Source: Ahaetulla prasina (taxonomy: Eukaryota > Chordata > Lepidosauria > Squamata > Colubridae). Taken from it: a stretch of 64,000 bases of DNA. The stretch lies in the NCBI RefSeq assembly GCF_028640845.1, contig NC_080540.1, positions 96,832,061 through 96,896,060 of the forward strand. The letters are read 5' to 3'. Shown here piece after piece: positions 55,783 through 64,000 of this stretch; positions within the stretch are counted from its first letter, which is position 1; every line of letters begins with the position of its first letter. The position numbers and the translations under genes were made by a program. The notes under the pieces were generated by a model. That model was not told where the DNA came from. It did not search any database and worked only from the letters and a program-made list of their open reading frames with translations.

Positions 55783-56036
55783 TCCAACATGAATTTGAAA
55801 ACATGTCATTAATTGCTTTAAATCAATCACTTGATCTAAACTTGGTAAAAATATTACATTAATTATAATTAATCATTTAATCTTTGCCTGCCTCCAGAGT
55901 AACCAAGTGTGTGTGGGAGAACAAGCTGAAACTAAATTTGGATGATTCACAGTTGATTGTAAGAGATGGGCTTCAGTATTGAGGTGTGACTCTTTTCTGA
56001 ATGGAGCTATATCTTCCTTTAAGGAGCATGTTTATG
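55783..56036. other. unique spacer
   Basis: Nothing recognised between the L2 tail and the hAT element. Confidence 0.5.
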
Positions 56037-56044
56037 GCCTAGGT

Positions 56045-56797
56045 CTGTGATGGCGAACCTATGATACGCAGAGTCCTCTCTGCTGGCACGCACTGGTGTT
56101 TCTTTCATGAGCTTCTGTTTCCCTGCAAACAATGAAACAGAAGCTCACGAAAGAAAAAAATCTTACCTCTTGCGACACTGCCGGTGTTGGGATGCCCTGC
56201 CTCCTGCCGGCCAGCTGGTCTTCGGGTCTTTGCTGCACATGCGCACATGTCCAAGCATGCGCAAATTTGCACACGTCCAGGGATAACATAACATAATAAC
56301 AGAGTTGGAAGGGACCTTGGAGGTCTTCTAGTCCAACCCCCTGCCCAGGCAGGAAACTCTACACGATTTCAGACAAATGGCTATCCAACATTTTCTTAAA
56401 AATTTCCAGTGTTGGAGCATTCACAGCTTCTGGAGGCAAGTTGTTCCACTTATTGATTGTTCTAACTGTCAGGAAATTTCTCCTTAGTTCTAAATTGCAT
56501 CTCTCCTTGATTAGTTTCCACCCATTGCTTCTTGTTCTACCCTCAGGTGCTTTGGAGAATAGTTTGACTCCCTCTTCTTTTGTGGCAGCCCCTGAGATAT
56601 TGGAACACTGCTATCATGTCTCCCCTAGTCCTTCTTTTCATTAAACTAGACACACCCAGTTCCTGCAACCGTTCTTCATATGTTTTAGGTCCATGTGTCC
56701 ATGCATGCATGTGTTCGCATGTGTGCACGCACCTTTCAGTTTGGGCATGTATGTGGGCACAGTTTGGGCACTGTGTCTAAAAGGTTCGCCATCACTG
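56045..56797. mobile_element. hAT element hosting an antisense CR1
   Basis: The left end CTGTGATGGCGAACCTATG and the right end AGGTTCGCCATCACTG are inverted repeats. TSDs are GCCTAGGT (56037-56044) and GCCTCGGT (56798-56805), 7 of 8 identical. An antisense CR1 sits inside (56283-56695); without it the element is about 340 bp and non-coding. Interior repeats such as GCATGTGTTCGCATGTGTGC are GC-rich. Confidence 0.88.
56283..56695 (-). mobile_element. CR1 LINE 3' end, antisense, inside the hAT element
   Basis: The plus strand starts with ATAACATAACATAATAACAG (reverse of the TTATG tail), then GAGTTGGAAGGGACC. The minus frame carries the CR1 C-terminal block (GRTRSNGWKLIKERC-like) and, toward 56690, MKNGCRNWVCLV. 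It closely matches the 5.4-6.7 kb CR1. GTCCAGG/GTCCATG next to the ends may be a TSD. It is younger than the hAT element it interrupts. Confidence 0.88.
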
Positions 56798-56805
56798 GCC
56801 TCGGT

Positions 56806-57290
56806 GGTCTTGCAAGATCTAGCTTTGATATTAAATGAACTAAGTAGCATCTGTGATATGGAGCTTCATAGATTTGGCTCATAAACCAGACTGTCTTTGT
56901 TTGGAGGAGGGAGAGTTGGCACTGGGTATGCAATGCATGCTTGATAACTTCAAGCTTGAATTATTATAACTCATTCTTGGTGGAGTGTTCCTGAATTACA
57001 GTTTCCCCAGAACATATTATCTTCCGCTGTTTGCTTTTTGAATTAAAAACTTTTCAAAAGTTATTTGGTACACAAATTCATACATGGTTAAGGTCAAGTA
57101 ATTTACCAAACTGGCTATTTTGATGCAAACCAGTGCAGATACCTCTGCAGGATACGATCACTTCTAGCATTGGATCCAGCCCTAAGATTAAGGCAGGAGG
57201 CTTGGGTAACAGCTTTATAATATTGTAAATAGGTATTTGTAAATCAAATAACCTGCATTATTTGATCTGGTTGCTTTCCAGTGGTTAATG
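56806..57290. other. unique sequence
   Basis: Nothing recognised. Confidence 0.5.
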
Positions 57291-57548
57291 GGCCTCTGTG
57301 GCTCAGACTGCTAAGACAGTCTGTTATTAACACAGCTGCTTGCAATTACTGCAGGTTCTAGTCCCACCAGGCCCAAGATTGACTCAGCCTTCCATCCTTT
57401 ATAAGGTAGGTAAAATGAGGACCCAGATTGTTGGGGGCAATAAGATGACTTTGTATATAAATATACAAATAGGATGAAGACTATTGTTAACATAGTGTAA
57501 GCCGCCCTGAGTCTTCGGAGAAGGGTGGGATATAAATGCAAATTTAAA
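57291..57548 (+). mobile_element. tRNA-derived SINE with 'CCGCCCTGAGTC' 3' end
   Basis: The head GGGCCTCTGTGGCTCAGACT and a B-box-like GCAGGTTCTAGTCCCACC (57352-57369) are followed by the body CTCAGCCTTCCATCCTTTAT. The 3' end GCCGCCCTGAGTCTTCGGAG plus an A-rich tail is shared with the L2 LINEs of this window. This suggests mobilisation by L2 machinery through a common 3' end. Confidence 0.9.
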
Positions 57549-58031
57549 AAAAATGCATTTATGTTTAAATTGAACTGGGACTTGCCAGTCTTTGAAACAG
57601 TGGAGATCCTCAATTCGAGGATCATTAACTAGCAGCCCTTGAAGCAGAGGATGATACCCATTTTGAAAAATATAATATATCCCTCCTATCTGACAGTAGA
57701 TGAGCTCTAAATAGCTAGACAACACCACTAATGCTTGTCTAGAGCCTTTCCCCTGATCCCTGCCCAAGTATTTAGTTCTTGGCAGCCTAATGACTGCCAA
57801 TTTAATCTCCATGTTTTTCTGCAGCCAGAAGAGAATCATTGGTGGAATAGATTGGTCAGTGGGATACTACAAATGCCTCGTATATGTCTGGAACTGAGTA
57901 GGTCATGTCTGGGACTGAGAAAACTCATACTTTTATTTGCTTATTTATAATTCTGTTTCTCTTCTGCCTTTCTCCTTAGAGCTCAAGATGGGTCCAATGG
58001 CAGTTTCCCCAAATTTAACTATTAGAACAAC
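57549..58031. other. unique sequence, with a possible SINE-like piece near 57960-58020
   Basis: Mostly unrecognised. 57960-58020 and 58318-58460 together resemble another generic reptile repeat ('tcctcacaac...acttgaacctgag...') split by the SINE at 58039. Weak. Confidence 0.4.
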
Positions 58032-58038
58032 AATTCTG

Positions 58039-58306
58039 GTGGCTCAGACTGCTGGTGGCTCAGACTGCTAAGACAGTCTGTTATTAACACAGCTGCTTGC
58101 AATTACTGCAGGTTCAAGTCCCACCAGGCCCAAGGTTGACTCAGCCTTCCATCCTTTATAAGGTAGGTAAAATGAGGACCCAGATTGTTGGGGGCAATAA
58201 GTTGACTTTGTATATAATATACAAATGGATGAAGACTATTGCTTAACACTGTGTAAACCGCCCTGAGTCTTCGGAGAAGGGCGGGATATAAATGCAAATA
58301 AAAAAA
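58039..58306 (+). mobile_element. second SINE of the same family, head partly duplicated
   Basis: Nearly the same sequence as 57300-57548. The TSD AATTCTG is perfect (58032-58038 and 58307-58313). The first 15 bp, GTGGCTCAGACTGCT, are repeated in tandem at the 5' end before the rest of the SINE. The 3' end is AACCGCCCTGAGTCTTCGGA with an A-rich tail. Confidence 0.93.
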
Positions 58307-58313
58307 AATTCTG

Positions 58314-59258
58314 TGAGGCAGCTTGGTCAGCGAGTTGTTGCTGTCTTGTCAAAATCACGCAGAGGGTTTTGGCTTAGATTGAGCAAGGACTTGAACCTGA
58401 GATTCTTCAAGACTATTCAATACCATTAGTGTATGTCTCTTAACCATTACATTGTAATTTCTCCTAAAAAGTTTGACACCTCCACATGTCCTCTAATTAT
58501 TCTAATTATTATTCTAGGATCTCTTAAATGTCAAAAATGTCTGTGAATTGAAAATTATATCCCAGCAGTCTCCATGATACATTGTCAAGAGATGCCCTTT
58601 CTCTCCTATGCATGGTGTGTTAGGTGACTAAAATGCACTGGGACATAGTTGGCAGGAGTAAATACCATACTTGGCAGAAATACCTGCAGGCAAGGAATAA
58701 TTTCTTAGCTTATTAAACAAAGCATCAAGTCCAGTTTGTTATCTGTCTCTGATTAAAGAAAAGTTGGTAGGGTAATCTGATGACTTTTCCAACCTGTTTG
58801 CTTTCTGCATTTAGAACCTAATAAGAGAAACACTTTTTTCGGTATCCAAGAATTTCAAGTTCTTGACAGTTTTCAAGATACCGAAAAAATTATCTACAAA
58901 TCAATAGGAAAGATTCCCAGTATTTGTTCTGTCTGACAATTGGAACAGGTATAGTGGTTCTGTACTTATTTATATTCTCCCAAAGTACCCAATACTGACA
59001 ACTAATGATGAGTGTTATCAGAGATTTTCAGGAACTGGTCAATTGGAGAGGACAGTGGCAACAATCAATAGTGTTCTATCACCATCGCAGCACTATTCAT
59101 AGAGCTTGTATAAAGAGGCTGTCAGCATTTCCATTTACACCTTTCTTTGTAGTTGTTTCAAAGACTGGAGATAGATGATAGTTTTTAACAGAGTTGAAGG
59201 TAATATGAGAGAGAAAGAATTATCGCATGTTGTACAAACTCTTTTCTGTTTTGTTTTA
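58314..59258. other. unique sequence
   Basis: Apart from the possible old repeat at its left end (AGGACTTGAACCTGAGATTC near 58386) nothing is recognised. Confidence 0.45.
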
Positions 59259-59259
59259 G

Positions 59260-59480
59260 CATCTTCCCCCAAACAATTTTTAAAGATTTATTACTTCTAT
59301 AATGCTTGCAAAATCTATGATCAGTATCATTATAACTTGCCTACATTCATACCACTATCAGGGTATAAATGTGGCTATCCTGACCAGCAGTATCTACTGT
59401 TGTACTACAGATGTAGAACAATACAATGTAATGGTGTGAACCAGACAGATTGGAGATTGACCAATGAACCAAAGTTTTAG
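59260..59480 (+). other. exon-like open frame of unknown origin
   Basis: A canonical acceptor-like stretch (CTTTTCTGTTTTGTTTTAG) ends at 59259. The open frame behind it ends with TAG at 59478-59480. It would encode about 73 residues with five cysteines (NACKIY, YKCGYPDQQY, YYRCRTIQCNGV) and an N-glycosylation-type NQTDW near the end, which resembles an extracellular terminal exon. I do not recognise a family, and there is no companion exon that I can support. Treat as a hypothesis. Confidence 0.3.
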
Positions 59481-61534
59481 ACTATCCTTTTAGCACTATA
59501 AATGTGCACCAGCCTCTTTCTTAAAAAAAAAAAAAGATATTTTGATCCAAACCCATCTGAGCTAGCAAATCAACCAGCAAAACAAGAGAGCCTTTCAATG
59601 TGAGACTAGATTTGTCAGGTTTGAAATATTGTGATTTCTTAAGAGATAGAGAATGACTCTTAGATTCATTTTGCATGGATGTTGCTGTGAAATAACTGCA
59701 TGATTCAGACATTAGAAAAAAATGGTCCAAACAAATTTAGCCTTTATGATGGGGAGGAAGCTGACCTGGTTTTTGGTGACATGTAAAAAACATTTTGTGC
59801 TGGAATAGGTTATGGGACTTGGGCATGATTTATATTGACATTCTTTTCTGTGATCAAATTGATGTATTGCTTGGGAGGTTTTTTTAATCCTGTGTTAGCC
59901 CCCTGGAGTCAGAGGTGGGATTTGGGTGTTCAAATAACTTGATATAATTAATAAATACAAGAAACCGAAGTATCAATAATCTTGATGCAATGCAGGGAGA
60001 CTCAGCTAACCAGTTTGTTGAAAATTCTTCTGAATGATCAAAATGCTTAACTTTAATAGAATTTTCCAAGAGGCAATTACAAGCGTCAGATTCCTCAGCT
60101 ACATAAAGATTAAGGAATGCAAAGATTAAGACTGAAAACAAAAATAGTTCTGCATTATTGTCTTATTTGTCTCCCCCCCCAAAACTGTGCATTCTTCTGT
60201 ATTGTATTGTATTGTATTATGCAGATTCTTAATTTGCAGATGTTTTGAGTTACAAAGATTTAGTGTAGTCTAGAAGCAAAGGATGAAGAAAAAAAAATTG
60301 TAATCGAAATATTAGTTTGATTTATGTCCTATCTTTTCTCCTTGCATTAGAGCAGGGTACCTTGTACTGTGTTCTCCCATTTTTGTTCTTGTAACAACAA
60401 CTCTCTGTGGCAGGTTGGGCTGAATATGATTGCACCAAACCCACACTACATGTAACTGAAAGAAGATTTTACTGTGCGTCTCAACACTTTAGCCACCAAA
60501 TCACAATTGCTCTTTGTATAGGGGACAATATCCAGGCATTCTGGGAGGAAAAACAGAAAAAATATTGGATGTCCCAGCCTTTCTGTATGTATTCATAGCC
60601 ACAAATAACATTTTGTAACTATGGTTACGCTAGTCTTTAATTCAGAGTGGAGAATGTAGGCTGCTGGTTTACAATTCCATTGCTGATCACTGGCTAGGTA
60701 TGATGGGAATTAGAATTCAATAACATCTCTAGGCCACACATTTCCCATCACATCCTTAATGTGAGGTGGAATACCAAGGAAAGAAGGGAAATTGAAACAG
60801 CCTTAAGACTAAGGCTTAATCCACAACATAATAACCACTTTCAAAATCCCATTATTCTAAAACACTGATACTGAAGTTGAAAATGCCATAGGACATATTG
60901 TTAACACCCAGAAACCAAGTGCAGGCCTTGCTCTGAAACACCTGGCACCCCCTGAGGAAAGGCAGTGAAAAATGTGATGCTTGTGATTGGATTTTGTGTT
61001 TACCATTAAATACAGTACTTCTGCTTCTTGGTTGTTGCTTCCATCCCCCCCCCACCTCAAAAGTGGCAATAGTAAAACTTGCCAGCTGAAATAGGATTGT
61101 ATTTTTTTTTCCAAGGAAGGTTTTCTGTAGCTTTGCTGTCTCACAGGACATCCATCAAAAACTGCATGGTGGCACAATTTGTCCTTTTCCAATTGCTGTG
61201 ATTTATTTTAACATGATTTTGTAATTTAAAGAAGCCAAAAGTTTGTACATTTTCCTAATGTACAAATGTTAGTTTCCTCTCATATCCATGCTTAGTTATT
61301 TTATTTATTTATTTATTTATTTGGCATATTTTTAGTATTTTTTAAAATAGACACATATAGCTATGCCATTTTCTCCAGCATATGCTATTTTGCACCTGTG
61401 ATCCTTTTTTAAAGGACTTTATTACAATATACTAAGATGTATGATTGACCAAAGATAAGCTGTGTTTTGCATATTGTTTTACAAATTTGGAAAATTGTTA
61501 TTAAAATGCATATGGTTAAAATGTTTTACATAAG
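59481..61534. other. unique sequence with small simple repeats
   Basis: No gene was recognised. TTGTA units occur at about 60197-60220, TTTA units at 61300-61322 and C-runs near 60172 and 61045. ACAACAACTCTCTGTGGCAG near 60394 resembles a common old reptile repeat. ORFs here are chance. Confidence 0.45.
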
Positions 61535-61882
61535 GTAATGTAAAGGTTCCCCTTGCACATATGTGCTAGTCATTCTCGACTCTAGGGGGTGGTGCTCATC
61601 TCCGTTTCAAAGCCAAAGAGCAAGCGCTGTCCAAAGACGTCTTCGTGGTCATGTGGATGGCATGACTAAATGCTAAAGGCAAACGGAACACTGTTACCTT
61701 CCCACCAAAGGTGGTCCCTATTTTTCTACTTGCACATTTTACGTGCTTTCAAACTGCTAGGTTGGCAGAAGGTGGGACAAGTAACAGGAGCTCACCCTGC
61801 TACGCGGCACTGGGATTCGAACCGCTGAACTGCCGACTTTTCGATTGATAAGCTCAGCGTCTTAGCCACCGAGCCACCACAT
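61535..61882 (-). mobile_element. tRNA-derived SINE, antisense, full length
   Basis: Reverse complement of the 46.96-kb SINE. Body motifs CACATATGTGCTAGTCATTC, CCACCAAAGGTGGTCCC and AACTGCTAGGTTGGCAGAAG are followed by the reverse B-box GGGATTCGAACCGC and the reverse head CTTAGCCACCGAGCCACC. It is diverged from the other two copies; no TSD was identified. Confidence 0.92.
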
Positions 61883-63355
61883 CACTAACATATTCCATTG
61901 CGAGCATTTTATACTTTTTCCAAAGAGCAGAACACTTTTTGGGCATTCTGGTGGATTTTACACAATTACACAGGAATTTTTATCTCGCATACTAAAGTCA
62001 AGGTAATTGAAATAGCATTGTGGCAAAAGACACAATTAACACAACTGACAAAATTAAAAATGGAAGAATGTTCCCTCTTCCCTAGTTGCCATTGCACTGA
62101 TATTTTCCATACTCATCACTGCTTTTAAAGAAACAGAGGTGGCCTCTTTCCATCCATGTGGTGGCTGTCAATGCTGTTCTAGAAATTATGCATCCTATAA
62201 CTATTAGCATCATGGCCATATGTTTCCTTGAAAGTGTTTTTGAAGTGAAGCCACCACAAGGAGATCTACATGGAGAGTTTCTGGGAGTTGGGTGAGATAT
62301 ATATTTAATAAATTATTATTACCCACAACAGAATCAATAGCACAGAATCAATAGTTAGTTGCTACTACATGATATGGTTGCGTGGAGAAACTTAGCATTA
62401 AAATGCCAATCTTCATAATGAAGGTAAACCTGATTCTTACTGATAATGAAAAACCTGAATCTATAATGCACCATTTTAGCTTTGATCAGACTTACTTGAT
62501 GAAATGTTTCTCTGTCTTAAAAATCAACCTCTGCATAGAACATTAGATGTCAGGCGGAACAGTTCTAACTCTACCTTTTTTCTGGCAGGCATTTCTTCAT
62601 TATATGGAGAAATTTTTAATCACATCAGCTTACAATTTGAAATGATAGAATTGTGAAAAAAAGTGGTTGAGCATCTTGAGAACAAGGCTTTAGATGAATG
62701 ATAGAAGAAAGGAATACAAGTTATTTTGGCATGCAAACAAAATGAGATTTTTCCCCATCAATTTTAAGTATAAAATGTTTTGAGGAGGTGGAAGATTGCA
62801 AAAATATTTTGGATGTCAGAATCTTGTCCTTGTTAATGTCTCAATCTTTCATGTTAAGATGTTATACTGTAGTACAAATATTTCATTAAATATCCCTAAT
62901 ATTAATCATAATCATAGAAACACTTTCTGATAAAACAATGCACAGATAACCGCTGGATGCCTTAGAATGTGAAATGTGAAAACATGCATCCAACTTAAAG
63001 GCATTGAATAAAATGTATGAAATATATTGCTATTTAAGTTCATACGTAATTAAACTGATATTTGTATGAATCAATGCCTGAACATTATTTTCTGTGGAAT
63101 TAGTCTAGAAAAAAAAAGGATATGAGTCAGATCACAAGCTGCTCTTATTTCTTTCCAAGTACTTTAAATAAAACTGGCAGAAAATGTGCAATGTTAGTTG
63201 ATTATAATTAATGTTGTCATTCTTCAATTAGTGAGTTTAAGTAGCTATATTAACACATCATATAAAGTAATAAGATTTGACAATCCATGTGTGATTTAGA
63301 TCTACTGGGCAGAATTGCATAAGAAAATAAATAATTTAACATTTATTGGGAACTG
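61883..63355. other. unique AT-rich sequence
   Basis: Nothing recognised over 1.5 kb. Confidence 0.5.
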
Positions 63356-63359
63356 GAAA

Positions 63360-63630
63360 TTTTGATATCTTCACCTGGCTTCAGTGAAAGAGGTGTTGCA
63401 GTAGAAGTAGCATTTAAAACCCAACTTCTCCCCCTGGAGCCAGGGGAGAGCAAAAAACAGGCCGTCCCCACCACCCCCAGGCTCTCCAGATGTAGGAAAC
63501 AGCCTGCCAGTGGGCCCAGAAGGACTGAAAATCAGCTGGCTGACGCACGCATGTGCATTGGAGCTGAGCTTGCGTTCCCACCAATATAGCTATGCATGCC
63601 ACCTGCGTCACACGTGCCATAGGTCTGTCA
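63360..63630. other. GC-richer segment, possibly a repeat interior
   Basis: This local GC-rich block with GACGCACGCATGTGCATTGG and CATGCCACCTGCGTCACACG resembles the interior of GC-rich reptile MITEs, but no inverted ends were found. The ORFs on both strands have no recognised domain. Confidence 0.35.
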
Positions 63631-63639
63631 TCATGGCCT

Positions 63640-64000
63640 ATACTATTTCAGGGAGATGGATGTCCAGTCTCTTCTTAAAAACCACCAGTGATGAAGCATC
63701 CACAACTTCTGAAGGCAAGTTATTCCACTGGTTAATTGTCCTCACTGTTAGGAAGTTTCTCCTTTATTCTAGGTTGTTTCTCCTCTTGATTAGTTTCTAT
63801 CCATTATTTCTTGTCTTGCCTTCTCGTGCTTTGGAAAAGAAATTGTCCCTGTCTTCTTTGTGGAAGCGCCTCAAATACTGGAATACTCCTATCATACCCC
63901 TTCTTTTGTCTAGCCTAGTCATATCCAATTCCTGCAACTGTTCTTCATATATTTTAATCTCCAAGCCTTTAATCATCTTAGTTGCTCTTCTCTGCACTTT
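63640..64000 (-). mobile_element. CR1 LINE, antisense, running off the window
   Basis: The minus strand encodes LDKRRGMIGVFQYLRRFHKE, then KAREGKTRNNG and the rest of the CR1 C-terminal block. Toward 64000 it encodes MQRRATKMIKGLEIKIYEEQ, the block seen in the 6.2-kb copy as well. The 3' side lacks the last CR1 bases (it starts at about 63640). The 5' extent lies outside the window. Confidence 0.9.

Overview
This window looks like squamate reptile DNA, most probably from a snake. The evidence is the repeat content: Sauria-type tRNA SINEs, a BovB-like LINE, CR1 and L2 LINEs, and CR1-superfamily (L3/'Snake1'-like) LINEs ending in ATTCT/CTATT pentanucleotide tails. Palindromic hAT MITEs and Gypsy and ERV-like LTRs are also present. 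The background is AT-rich and non-coding. I found no host gene, rRNA, true tRNA or CRISPR that I can support. Almost every long ORF is a piece of a transposable element or a frame of a microsatellite. Three short ORFs or exon-like stretches (33.49-33.92, 42.27 and 59.26 kb) are left open.

Layout. 0-5.3 kb: a hAT MITE with exact 8-bp target-site duplications (TSDs), a decayed antisense LINE reverse transcriptase (RT), an antisense CR1 end and an L2-like LINE end. 5.3-11.5 kb: CR1 copies, a SINE split by a MITE, a Sauria SINE with a purine microsatellite, a MITE composite and an antisense L1. 12.8-15.4 kb: a young L2 with an open RT C-terminus, then a small internally deleted Gypsy element with two 212-bp LTRs. 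17.2-24.2 kb: an old RTE-like LINE interrupted first by an L3-like LINE and then by an L2, followed by a solo LTR nested in an opposite-strand LTR-like sequence, and a second L3-like copy. 24.4-34.3 kb: MITEs, a decayed BovB, a long CTT tract, a Tigger-like MITE and another palindromic MITE.

34.3-49.7 kb is the most remarkable part. A ~4-kb block X (34340-38342) recurs almost identically at 40122-45697. The copies are separated by the 5' half of a Gypsy retrotransposon that is cut off in pol exactly where the second copy begins. The second copy is itself split by a 1.4-kb block C (41839-43251), whose near-identical partner lies at 48319-49725. The split is flanked by a 144-bp direct duplication. 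This is either a recent complex rearrangement (template switching or unequal exchange between Gypsy-filled and empty alleles) or a false duplication from joining two haplotypes in the assembly.

46-64 kb: tRNA-derived SINEs with 12-13 bp TSDs, an L2 copy with an unusual load of small deletions, a hAT element hosting a CR1, two related SINEs close together, and an antisense CR1 running off the right edge. There is no gene network or operon. The logic of the region is layered transposition, and many layers can be ordered by nesting and by TSDs.
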